64,000 nt of DNA from Conus ventricosus (Eukaryota > Mollusca > Gastropoda > Neogastropoda > Conidae), in the NCBI GenBank assembly GCA_018398815.1, contig CM031603.1:4258968-4322967 (forward strand), written 5' to 3'. Shown piece by piece: positions 34,304 through 43,132 of the stretch. The notes under the pieces are model-generated. The model was given only the letters and a program-made list of their open reading frames with translations, was not told where the DNA came from and ran no database searches. The stretch's first letter is position 1. Every line of letters starts with the position of its first letter. Position numbers and translations under genes: made by a program.

Positions 34304-35171
34304 TGTCACGATACAGGGTTAGATTTGCTCCTCCAACTGTTTATTTTAGGAACGTGTGTGATAGCTAGGCTGAAAAGAAAACATGTGTTTGGAAGTTGTG
34401 GGCCTGTGCGTGTTATTTTTAGTTGCATGCAAGCGTGCGTGTGTTTTTCCCTTAGATATTTTCGTTCCAGAGTCCAACAAACCGTTTTAAATTTTTTGAC
34501 GTGGCCTGAATGAGTTCAGGTAGACGGGGGAGGTCACTTGTGTGTGACGAGTCAGTCGAGATTAGAAGTTTCCCTCACACGACGAAGCTGTGTTTGGCTT
34601 GGAGTCCTTTTCCCCCACAGTGGTGGAGTTGTGGCGTGGACATTATTGTCCCCAATTTCAGGGGGCGTTTAAAACAGTTTTCTGGGGCGCCGGGTCGTGG
34701 TCCTCTGGTTTCAGGTTTGGAACTTTTCCCGTTGTTCGTCTCTGGATTTCGGAAGTCATGTTTGTGCGTTTGTGTCTGTGTGCGCATGGTTCAATGTATT
34801 CAGTTAAAAATTTCCTTTTTGTTTCATGCTTTCTGGCATTTATGGTTTTATGCTTGTGAATTTAACGTGAGCGCGAGAAAATGTGTGGGTAGAAAGCGTG
34901 TGTTTTTGTGAACGTTTTGAGATTTGGGAGAATTTTATTTTGCGGTGATGAGACGGAGTAACTTCCCTTCGCCCGATTTTAATTTGTTAGTATTTTAGTA
35001 GAAATAAAGAAGGGAACAGTGTTCTTTTCCGTGAAGTGGGAAAAGCAAATGGATAGTTATATTGAGACTAGTCTGTATGTTTTGAATTGGGTTGTTTGTT
35101 TGAGAAAAAAAAACACATTTAATTTGTAGTTTAAGTGTTGGAAGTCAGTAGTATTGTATAATTTTTTGCTT

Positions 35172-35179
35172 TATATAAA
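35172..35179 (+). promoter_or_regulatory. Candidate TATA box in the 5' LTR
   Basis: TATATAAA in an otherwise GT-rich region. The 3' LTR has TTTTATAAA at the matching position (about 40,676-40,683). Position inside a retroelement LTR makes a promoter role plausible, but no start site can be seen from sequence alone. Confidence 0.4.
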
Positions 35180-35255
35180 TTTCGGGTTGTTTTTTGAAAG
35201 GCGGTTCCGACATTTTGACAGTTAGTTCTCTTCGCTGTTGGGAATTTGGGCCCAA

Positions 35256-35292
35256 AGGTCATGATGACCGCGAAAGTTGACCTTCAAGGTCA
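35256..35292 (+). promoter_or_regulatory. Candidate nuclear-receptor sites in the 5' LTR
   Basis: AGGTCA-TGA-TGACCG at 35,256-35,270 is an inverted repeat with a 3-bp spacer, one base from the estrogen-type consensus. Seven bases later, TGACCTTCAAGGTCA at 35,278-35,292 is a perfect everted pair that contains TCAAGGTCA, the extended half-site bound by ERR and FTZ-F1 type receptors. Both are preserved in the 3' LTR at 40,766-40,803. Confidence 0.45.
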
Positions 35293-36388
35293 ATGTCATA
35301 CATATAAACTTGTTGAATTATTTCCCTTTGAATAACATTGTCAAAATTTGTTTAAGTTAATTCTATATTAATGTTATTGTTTTCTTTCTGGGGAAATTTA
35401 AAAGGGGGTTTGTTTTGCTTTTTCTTGTTTGGGAAAGAAAGATAGTTTTTTAAATTAACTTTTACCTATGTGTTTTCAAGTATTTGGGGGACTTGGGTTT
35501 TTTCCTTGGAGACTTGGGTTAGTATTACCTGTTAGTTTAATGTCATCCCCAGGACCTGATCAGTTGCTGTGCCGTGGTCCCTTCCGCCCCGAGTGGTGAG
35601 AGGGGCCGTTGTCAAGCTGGTGGCCGACTGACGGTTGGGTGACGTCTGTTGTCTAAAAGGACAGGAGCGGCGTGAGGAAGGAGTGACTCCATTGACTCCT
35701 CGTTTTAGCAACGGACTTCTGTTTTGGGTTTTCCGACTAGGGAGCGGGTGAATGGACCGATGTAAGTAGTGGAGAGTGGATGAATGCGGAGAATAGAATG
35801 TGTCATCGAATGGAAAGCAGAGAGACTGTAGAGACGAGGAATCAACGCTGACAAAGAATGTGAATAAACCCTTCCTTGTTAAAGGGCTCGACTCATATTC
35901 GTCTCCGCCAACATACCTGGGACACTCATGTTAGTTTTTTCATCTGCTCAGTTTTGGATGTGTTCTATCGTCTTGTGTTGTGAACCCCATGAACTTTTGA
36001 ACAGAAAAAACACGTCAAAAAGCTTTCATCGCTTTGGACTTTTGGTTTCACCTTCGTTGAAGAATGCATTAGTAATGAACTATATTGGTGATAGTTTTGC
36101 AAAACAAAAATTTCTGAATTATTGTGATTTGTGCTTTGCTGCATGTTGGAATGATTTGAATACCCGTTGTTGTGGGGTGCATAACATTTTTGAAATTATT
36201 TGGCTGATATTGATTGTTGTGGTGCATTCACAGGTTTTTGTACACAGAGAAGGAAGCAGAGCGGTCGGCAGTTTTGGTTTTGTCTATAGCGTACGCGTGG
36301 CCTTGTTAATGTAATTTTGTGCGCTGTTTGGTTTTAGCAAATTATGGTTGTTGTTTTTTTTTGTGGTGTGCATGTTGGGGATGTGATT

Positions 36389-36394
36389 AATAAA
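36389..36394 (+). terminator. Candidate polyadenylation signal in the 5' LTR
   Basis: AATAAA within GTGATTAATAAATTTAG, about 165 bases before the LTR end. The matching AATAAA in the 3' LTR is at 41,901-41,906, where it would end element transcripts. Confidence 0.5.
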
Positions 36395-36561
36395 TTTAGT
36401 TAGTTTATGTTACATTTGGTGTGAGTGTGGTTAGGGAATGAATCATAGTTGAGTGTCTGGGCTTGTGGATGAAGGTTAAATGCGGGATGGTCGTTGGGTG
36501 TGTGAACGCGGAGTGGAGCCCCTGACTGGTGTTTGCCATCTCCCTCGGCGACGTGACAAAT

Positions 36562-36579
36562 TGGTGGCAGCGGTGGGAT
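36562..36579 (+). other. Primer binding site, tRNA-Leu type
   Basis: TGGTGGCAGCGGTGGGAT begins three bases after the LTR end. It is exactly complementary to the CCA-tailed 3' end of a tRNA-Leu of the AAG type (acceptor end ...CACCGCTGCCA plus CCA). Confidence 0.9.
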
Positions 36580-37050
36580 GAGGGCTGAACAGTAAGTTCG
36601 GGAGTTTCATTTCGTGTGTTTGACTGGTGTGTGATAGGGTTGGGACATCCTTTTTTTGGGTTTTGCATCTTTGTGTCTTTTGTGTGTTTGTTTGAACGTG
36701 GGGGTTGGAGGGGCCTGGGCTCTGAGCCGCGGGAGTCCGGACCCCAGGGGTTCGACTGAGTTCAGGCCGAGTCCAGACCTGATAGCTTGGGGGAGGATCA
36801 CCTCAGGCGCTCAGTTAGGTCCCCGATTCATCTTAGCGTTCAGAGTTTTGTTTAGTTCAAAATTTGTAGGTCAGTAGTTGGGGTTTTGTATGAGTGTGTG
36901 TGTGAAAGGTGTTAGGTAGAGTAAAAAATTGACGCTTTTCCCGTGAACTGGGTTTTCGCGATAATCGACTGTGGCGTATGTCCATCGAGGATAAGAAACG
37001 TCTACGTTCAGGCCGGGTGGTTCCAGATCAGAGGCTTCAGAGGAAAAAGA
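36580..37050. other. Untranslated leader between primer site and gag
   Basis: About 470 bases without a convincing reading frame. It would hold the packaging signal in an active element; nothing specific is visible. Confidence 0.5.
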
Positions 37051-37051
37051 G

Positions 37052-38450
37052 ATGGATGCTGGCAAGTTAACTGTCGAGGAGAAACCTCTGCTTGTTGAGC
37101 AAGAACGTTCTCCGATGGGTACCAACACCGAGGTTACGGTGGATCCGGAGGTGTTACGGTTGCGAAGAACGGGATAGCTCTTGGACTGATAGGCCCCGAG
37201 TTAGTGGCTTTTGTTCAGGCGGAGCTAAAGGGAAAATCAGGAAGATGCGCTTGCGACAAGAGGAACTGGGTTTAGGAAGGAAGAGTCGGATCGCCAGGAG
37301 AAATTGAGGAAGGAAGAGTCGGAAATCGCCAAGAGGAATTGAGGAAGGAAGAGTTGGAATTGAGGAAGGAAGAGCTTAATCAACAAGAGGGGCTTGGAAG
37401 GAAGATTTGGATCGCCAGGAGAAATTAAGGAAGGAAGAGTCGGATCGCCAGGAGAAATTAAGGAAGGAAAGTTGGATCGCCGGGAGAAATTAAAGGGAAG
37501 GAAAAATGGAGCTTCAGGAGCAGTTTTAGAAGGGAGGACCGAAGTTGAGACAAGATGAGATCCAGTTGCCCCAAAGCGGGGGGGTTGGAGAGCTCGGAAA
37601 GGAAAAGGGCTGAAGACGCTGAGATCTTTCAAAGGGAGTTAGCGAAGTTGGCCAAACCAAAGACCCCTGATTCGTCCCGTGTGCGGTTTGCCCGAATTCG
37701 CGATGGAGACGATATTGAGGCATTTTTGCGAATTTTGAAAGTATAGCCGTTGCGCATGAGGGCCAGAGGGCGTTTGGGCTGCGAGATTGTCTCCGTTGTT
37801 GCATGGAAAAGCGAGGAAAGCGGTTTCTGCTTATTGATCACGGCGAAACACCACCAGCTATCACGACATCAAGACCGCTCTTCTAAGGAATTTCGTGGGA
37901 TTTCCAGAGTTTTACCGGGGGAAAGTTTAGGGAATGCGGAAAGAAGTTGACGAGATTTCACCCAGTTTTGAAGCGACTAAAGAGAACTTCAATCTTGTGG
38001 TTGAAGCTGCAGAGGTGGACTCGAAGATCCAAAGCGTTGTGTATTTGTCTTGAGAGAACAGTTTTGCCAACCCCACCGACCTGCTACTACGCCGCGGAAA
38101 AACCGCGAAATTGGAGGAAGCCGCACAGCTTGCTTTTGACTATGTCGAAGTTAGGCGAGAGGCAAGAGTGCACAATCCTCCCATTGGTGCTCCGAGTCAG
38201 TTCAAGAAAGTCCGGGACCAGAGGGTCAGCCCAGCCAATAGAGGAAGGACATTGGAAACGGGACTAACAAAGCAACTGCTGCAACTGCAGGGAACTCGGT
38301 CAAACCAGCAGACAACCGTTTTGACTTCCAAGGCTCCCTCGTCGTCCTCGTCAAAAACTCGGGGAAGTTGCGGATTTTCGGTGCTAAGGTGGGGAAACCC
38401 GGTCATACTGCCAGGCAGTGCCGATCTTCTGTGAGATTTATACGCTCGCC
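37052..38450 (+). pseudogene. Gag-like protein with coiled-coil repeat and zinc knuckle
   Basis: The ATG at 37,052 opens a frame starting M-D-A-G-K-L-T-V-E-E-K, the first good start after the leader. At about 37,195-37,225 E-L-V-A-F-V-Q-A-E-L-K-G-K follows. Next comes an Arg/Lys/Glu-rich repeat (37,255-37,510) in units of 11 and 7 residues of the type L-R-K-E-E-S-D-R-Q-E-K, predicted to form a coiled coil. The capsid-like part (37,690-38,200) includes D-D-I-E-A-F-L, I-A-V-A-H-E, L-I-D-H-G-E-T and F-Y-R-G-K. Near the end, G-K-P-G-H-T-A-R-Q-C at 38,392-38,421 is a nucleic-acid-binding zinc knuckle with its first cysteine region blurred. Gag would build the particle and bind element RNA. At least six frame changes are needed; some are probably read errors. 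Confidence 0.8.
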
Positions 38451-38489
38451 AGAGAAGGAGGGTTGGACAGAGAAACTGTGGCTGCTTAT

Positions 38490-38870
38490 TCACCATACTT
38501 TCCCGCGACTGTGAACGGCAAGGAGGTGACAGCTCTTAGAGACACAGGAGCGGAAAGTTTGTTGCGTTAGAGAAGACCTTGTGGCTGCGGACCAGTACCT
38601 TCCGGGAAATATTCAACTGGAAAAGGCTGATCGTTCATGTGTGGGAACCTACCCTTGGCATTAATCTGTGTGGACACCCCGCTTGTGCAAGGAAAGTTTG
38701 TTGTGGCCGTTACTGCGTCATTTGCGTTGTGAAGTGATCCTTGGGAACCAGGTGACAGGGATGAACGGAGAACTTTTTAGCGGTACCTTTGTTTCCGTCG
38801 TCAAAACCGTTGGGAGTAGTTCAGACCCGAGCGCAAAAAGGGGGCTGAGAAATCCCACACTGTTCTCGGG
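38490..38870 (+). pseudogene. Retroviral-type aspartic protease
   Basis: F-P-A-T-V-N-G-K-E-V-T-A-L-R-D-T-G-A-E-S is encoded at 38,500-38,562. It contains the catalytic D-T-G-A (38,541-38,552), typical of Gypsy proteases with a Leu-Arg just before it. Downstream the frame shifts; C-E-V-I-L-G-N-Q-V-T-G near 38,728-38,762 matches the second conserved block (I-L-G-N-D/Q) of the fold. A linker reading V-Q-T-R-A-Q-K (about 38,818-38,841) follows. The enzyme would process the polyprotein. A TAG after the active site and frame changes interrupt it. Confidence 0.85.
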
Positions 38871-38889
38871 CATCGAAAGTGTTGAAGAT

Positions 38890-39275
38890 CTCAACGTTAG
38901 TCCCAACAGCTGCGAGAACTACAAGAGAAGGATGCCACGTTGCAGCGCGCTAGAGACCGTTGCGAAGAGAGTGTAGTTCACGTTGGCAAGAAGCGGAACC
39001 AGGTCACTTTCCGATTTAAGAAGGGGATTCTACAGAGAGTATATTGTGAGGGTGATCAACAGATACACAGGTGTGTGGCCGAAGCCGTTTCGTCCGCGGG
39101 TTATTCAACTCGCTCACGACCCACCCATGAGTGGACATTTGGGGGACCAAGAAAACCCGACTCAGAGTGGGACGAGATTTCTATTGGCCAGGGATGTGCA
39201 GAGAAAATTCATCGATACTGTTGTCTTGCGAACGCTGCCAGAGAGTGACTCCTCGCGGAAGAGTGGACACCAGAA
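38890..39275 (+). pseudogene. Integrase N-terminal region with HHCC zinc finger
   Basis: After a helical stretch reading L-Q-R-A-R-D-R-C-E-E (about 38,939-38,970) come V-W-P-K-P-F-R-P-R-V-I-Q-L-A-H-D (39,073-39,120), M-S-G-H-L-G (39,127-39,144), F-Y-W-P-G-M (about 39,179-39,197) and L-S-C-E-R-C-Q-R-V-T (39,221-39,250). The zinc ligands are His codons at 39,115 and 39,136 and Cys codons at 39,227 and 39,236, i.e. H-x6-H and C-x2-C. This is the integrase N-terminal domain. The catalytic D-D-E core is absent: sequence passes directly into the RNase H part near 39,275. The domain lies downstream of protease and upstream of RNase H, as in Gmr1-like elements. Frameshifts separate the blocks. Confidence 0.85.
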
Positions 39276-39720
39276 CTGAACAAGTCGTTCAACTCTCTCA
39301 AAGAGTCGTTCTATCGCAACCCGATGTGTTCTACCTCACTTCAACAAACCATTTGTGCTTCGCAGGGATGCGTCAGAAATCAGGGCTAGGGGCAGTCCTG
39401 CTCCAGGATCAAAGGGCAAGGACTTCAAATCTGGCTTGCGCAAGCAAGAAGCTTTTGCCCGCAGAGCAAAACTATTCGACCGTGGAGAAGGAGTGTCTCG
39501 CTATGGTTTGGGGAATAGGCAAGTTCAGTCCCTATCTGTATGGCCGACAGTTTACGGTTCAGAGGTGACCATCAGCCATACAGTATCTGCAAACCATGAA
39601 AGCGACCAAAAGCGTGTCATGAGATGGTCCCTCCAGATGCCCGCCGTATTCTTTTTTTGTGGAGGCCATCCCAGGCAAGGAGAATGTTGGGGCTGACTAT
39701 CTAGTCGCATCGAAGTCGAG
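39276..39720 (+). pseudogene. Reverse transcriptase end and RNase H
   Basis: F-N-S-L-K-E (39,286-39,303) and L-S-Q-P-D-V are the last part of the reverse transcriptase connection. RNase H follows: F-V-L-R-R-D-A-S with the first catalytic Asp at 39,367-39,369 (usual T-D-A-S changed to R-D-A-S), G-L-G-A-V-L-L-Q, Y-S-T-V-E-K-E-C-L-A with the catalytic Glu (39,473-39,502), F-S-P-Y-L-Y-G-R-Q-F and, after frame changes, M-R-W-S-L-Q-M and I-P-G-K-E-N-V-G-A-D-Y-L (39,667-39,705). It would degrade template RNA during DNA synthesis. The reverse transcriptase palm with the Y-x-D-D box is missing. A stop soon after 39,720 ends pol; no integrase follows. Confidence 0.88.
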
Positions 39721-39788
39721 TGAGATGTTCTGCAAATCTATACCTGTACTGTTCCTGTTGTTAATGTAACCCCCCAGGTTTTATCTGG

Positions 39789-39799
39789 AAGGGGGGGTT
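39789..39799 (+). other. Polypurine tract of the Gypsy element
   Basis: AAGGGGGGGTT lies immediately before the 3' LTR start (TTTCACGAAACAGGG, matching TGTCACGATACAGGG). Confidence 0.75.
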
Positions 39800-42065
39800 T
39801 TTCACGAAACAGGGTTAGATTTGCTCCTCCAACTGTTTATTTTGGAACGTGTGTGATAGCTAGGCTGAAAAAAAAAACATTGTGTTTGGAAGTTGTGGGC
39901 CTGTGCGGTTATTTTTAGTTGCATGCAAGCGTGCGTGTGTGTTTCCCTTAGATACTTCGTTCCCAGAGTCCAAAAACCGGGTTTTTAATTTTGACGTGGC
40001 CTGAACTGAGTTCAGGTAGACAGGGGAGGTCACTTGTGTGTTGACGAGTCAGTCGAGATTAGAAGTTTCCCCACACGACGAAGCTTTTGTTTGGCTTGGA
40101 GCTCCTGTTCCCCACAGTGGTTGGAGTTTTTGGCGTGGACATTATTGTCCCCCAATTTCATGGGCGTTCAACAGTTTTTCTGTGCGCCTGGTCGTGGTCC
40201 TCTCGGGTTTCAGGTTTGGAACTTTTGGGCCCTTGTTCGTCTGGATTCGGAAGTTAAAGTTTTTTCGTTTGTGTCTGTGTGCGCCTGGTTCAATGTATTC
40301 AGTTACAATTTTCCTCTTTTGTTTCATGCTTTCTGGCATTTTGGTTTTATGCTTGTGAATTTAACGTGAGCGCGAGAAAATGTGTGGGTAGAAAGCGTGT
40401 GTATTTGTGAACGTGTGGGGATTTGGGAGAATTTTACTTTGCGGTGATAGACGGAGTAACTTCCCTTCGCCCGATTTTAATTTTGTTATGTATTTTGTAG
40501 AAAAAAAAGAAGGGAACAGTGTTTCTTTTCCGTGAAGCTGGGAAAAGCAAATGGATAGTTATATTGAACTAGTCTGTATGTTTTGAATTGAGGGTTGTTT
40601 GTTTTTGAGAAAAAAAAAACACATTTAATTTGTAGTTAAGTGTTGGAAGTCAGTAGTATTGTATAATTTTTTGCTTTTATAAATTTCGGTTGTTATTTGA
40701 AAGGCGTGTTCCGACATTTTGACAGTTAGTTCTCTTCGCTGTTGGGAACTTGTTATAATTGGCCAAGGTCATGATGACCGGCGAAAGTTGACCTTCAAGG
40801 TCAATGTCATACATATAAACACTTGTTGAATTATTTCCCTTTGAATAACATTGTCAAAATTGTTTTTTAAGTTAATTCTATATTAATGTTATTGTTTTCT
40901 TTTTTGATGAATTTAAAAGGGTGTTTTGCATTTTTCTTGTTTGGGAAAGAAAGATAGTGTTTTAATTAACTTTACCTATGTGGTTTTTCAAGTAGTTTGG
41001 GGGCTTAGGTTTTCCTTGGAGACTTGGGTTAGTATTACCTGTTAGTTTAATGTCATCCCAGGGCCTGATCAGTTGCTGTGCCGTGGTCCCCTTTCCCCAC
41101 CTGATGGTGAGAGTGGGCGTTGTCAAGCTGGTGGCCGACTGACGGTTGGGGGACGTCTGTTGTCTGAAGGACAGGAGCGGCGTGGAAGAGTGACTCCATT
41201 GACTCCTCGTTTTAGGGAACGGACTTCTGGTCTTGGGCTTCCTGACTGGGAGCGGGTGAATGGACCGATGTAAGTAGTGGAGAGTGGATGAATGCGGAGA
41301 ATAGAATGTGTCATCGAATGGAAAGCAGAGAGACTGTAGAGAAAAGAGGAATCAAACGCTGACAAAGAATGTGAATGAAAATTCCTTGTTGAAGGCTCGA
41401 CTCATATTCGTCTCCGCCAACATACCTGTGGACACTCATGTTAGTTTTGTTCATCTGTCATTTTGGATGTGTTCTATGTCTTGGTGTTGTGAACCCCATG
41501 AACTTTGAAACAGAAGAACACGTCAAAAAGCTTTTTATCGCTTTGGGCTTTTGGTTTCACCCTTTGTTGAAGGAAATGCATTAGTAATGAACTATAGTTG
41601 GTGATAGTTTTGCTTATCTCAAAATTTTGAATTATTGTGATTTGTGCGTTGCTGCAAAGTTGGAATGATTTGAATACCTGTTGTTGTGGGGGGCATAACA
41701 TTTTTGAAATTATTTGGCTGATATTGATTGTTTGTTGCATTCACAGGTTTTTGTACACAGAGAAGGAAGCAGAGCGGTCGGCAGTGTGTGTTTTGTCTAT
41801 AGCGTACGCGTGGCCTTGTTAATGTAATTTTGTGCGCTGTTTGGTTTAGCAAATTATTGGTTGTTGTTTTTTTTTTGTGGGTGCATGTTGTGATGTGATT
41901 AATAAATTTAGTTAGTTTATGTTACATTTGGTGTGAGGTGGTTAGGGATGAATCATAGTGAGTGTCTGGGTTGTGGATGAAGGTTGAATGCGGGGCTGGT
42001 CGTTGGTGTGTGAACGCGGAGTGGAGCCCCTGACTTGGTGTTTGCCATCCCTCGGCGACGTGACA
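39800..42065 (+). repeat. 3' LTR of the Gypsy element
   Basis: 2,266 bp, collinear with 34,304-36,558 over its full length and ending CGTGACA. Differences are mostly single-base indels in T and G runs. The second base appears as T instead of G at the start (TTTCACG). Confidence 0.93.
40766..40803 (+). promoter_or_regulatory. Candidate nuclear-receptor sites in the 3' LTR
   Basis: Same AGGTCA-TGA-TGACCG (40,766-40,780) and TGACCTTCAAGGTCA (40,789-40,803) as in the 5' LTR. The spacing differs by one base. Confidence 0.45.
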
Positions 42066-42070
42066 GAGGA
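42066..42070. other. Right target-site duplication of the Gypsy element
   Basis: GAGGA immediately after the terminal TGACA, matching 34,299-34,303. The sequence that follows, GAATACGTGTGACTGAACG, continues the empty-site sequence at 54,381. Confidence 0.93.
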
Positions 42071-42094
42071 GAATACGTGTGACTGAACGTTACT

Positions 42095-42545
42095 CTTTCT
42101 CTCATTCTCCCCCTTTTTCAGAGAGAACTACGAGGTCGTTATAGTACAGTTTGGGGAAAACACGATCGTCGTTACTCCCCCCATAAAGGCAGCCACATTT
42201 CAAGTTCGGACATGAGTCCTCAACTCGATGCCAGTGTACACGTTTTCTCCCCTTTACAATCCATTATTTGTCTGGGTTTTTCCCCCAGTTATTCTACCAA
42301 TCGCCGTGGGATGCTTTATACCCAAAAGATGAACGGGATTTAATGCGCATGGAATTGTTTTTCTACCCATGCTTTCCCGTACATCAGCTAGGTTTTAAAC
42401 CCTCATTGGAAGGACTGGAAGTGGAGCGAAGTCTGCATAGACGATAACTTTGAAAAGAACATGTCCTGCACGCAGGCTGCCTCGAAACCCCAACCCTTTA
42501 AACAGTAGTCAGACGCCATACCCACTCAGCCGATGACTGACGGGG
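42095..42545 (-). mobile_element. tRNA-derived SINE, minus strand, copy 1
   Basis: On the minus strand, GGCTGAGTGGGTATGGCGTC (42,511-42,530) resembles a tRNA A box and GTTGGGGTTTCGAGGC (42,479-42,494) a B box with one inserted T; the other copy has GTGGTTCGAGGC. The body, extending to about 42,095, ends with a GTGGCTGCCTTTATGGGGGG segment related to the 3' body of the plus-strand SINE at 27,771. This indicates two SINE families that share a 3' part. Confidence 0.65.
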
Positions 42546-43132
42546 TGAATTAAGTCTGTGATTAAAAGCAAGTGCATAGCTTCCTCGTGATCAAATACAT
42601 TGTCCCATTTTGACGTTAGCAGTTCTTTTCCCTTTCCTCTGACATTGACGAATGGAAGCGATAGAGAGAAAGGAACCATGTTTGGGAGGTCACCGTGGGG
42701 TTAAGGAAAGAGGAGAAGATAAGAGCGCTCAGACAAAAAGGAACGGGGGCATAGAAGGAGAGGCTGAGCATTGCAAAGAGGCGAGTGTTATTTCAGGGGC
42801 AGGAAAAGAGAATGACAATGAGGAAGGATAAAGGCAACTGAGGTGTGGGGAGATAGAAAAAAAACCTTTAATCATTGCCCGCTTTTTATCACTTGTGTCT
42901 TCTGCTTTGGGCGGTGGACCAATACTTCGGAAAAGAAAATAGAAGACACACAGGCAGAAGAAGGACCCAAACTACAAAGAAATGCATACAGGGGAAAAAA
43001 GAGTGTCTGAAGTGTGGAGCTGATGGAGATGAGAAAGGGCGGGTGGGAGGGGTGGGGGTGGGGGGGGGTGCCGCAGCACTGTGAAAAGGCGGGAAAGAAG
43101 TGGGGGAGAGCATGGCAGAGGAAGAATTTGTC
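42546..43132. other. End of contig, copy 1, no gene
   Basis: Matches 54,846-55,468. It starts with a 58-bp block, GAATTAAGTCTGTGATTAAA and onward, which is also found near 32,325. The rest is purine-rich with a G tract at 43,042-43,069. Small frames differ between the copies. Confidence 0.55.

Larger units (their letters stand above)
34304..36558 (+). repeat. 5' LTR of the Gypsy element
   Basis: 2,255 bp, from TGTCACGATACAGGGTTAG to CCTCGGCGACGTGACA, with 7-bp terminal inverted repeats TGTCACG/CGTGACA. It is longer than usual for Gypsy LTRs. Landmarks are a TATATAAA at 35,172-35,179, paired AGGTCA-type sites at 35,256-35,292 and AATAAA at 36,389-36,394. Open frames in it are not shared with the 3' LTR at equal length, so I regard it as noncoding. 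Confidence 0.93.
34304..42065 (+). mobile_element. Ty3/Gypsy LTR retrotransposon, Gmr1-like domain order, internally deleted
   Basis: A 7,762-bp element with all boundary features: 2.26-kb LTRs that begin TGTCACG and end CGTGACA, a tRNA-Leu primer site, gag, protease, an integrase zinc finger, RNase H and a polypurine tract, with a GAGGA duplication at the insertion site. The order protease, integrase, RNase H differs from ordinary Gypsy elements, where integrase is last; it matches the Gmr1-like group, which has a copia-like order. The integrase core and most of reverse transcriptase are missing. Both LTRs are nearly the same apart from indels, and the insertion is absent from the other copy, so it is young. 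It must have been moved by proteins of an intact relative. Confidence 0.9.
27778..43132. repeat. Large duplicated block, copy 1 (ends at the assembly gap)
   Basis: This block matches 44,133-55,468 in the same order and orientation. Matching segments are 27,778-31,132 with 44,133-47,354; 31,136 to about 33,375 with 52,061 to about 54,180; 34,106-34,303 with about 54,183-54,380; and 42,066-43,132 with 54,381-55,468. The differences are an LTR element at 34,304-42,065 present only here, a 4.7-kb segment missing here between 31,132 and 31,136, and about 720 bases near 33,385-34,105 present only here. Many one-base indels also distinguish the copies. The block ends on the last base before the N gap, which points to an unmerged allelic overlap and not to a true tandem duplication. 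Confidence 0.9.

Noticed and set aside
34510..34911. 133-codon frame in the 5' Gypsy LTR as an extra gene
   Set aside because: The corresponding 3' LTR frame (40,034-40,369) starts and ends differently and diverges through indels. Without conservation I treat it as noncoding.
38890..39720. Local rearrangement as explanation for integrase before RNase H
   Set aside because: Not excluded, but the order fits Gmr1-like elements without extra assumptions, RNase H is followed directly by the element's end, and linkers before integrase follow protease smoothly. Full-length relatives would decide.
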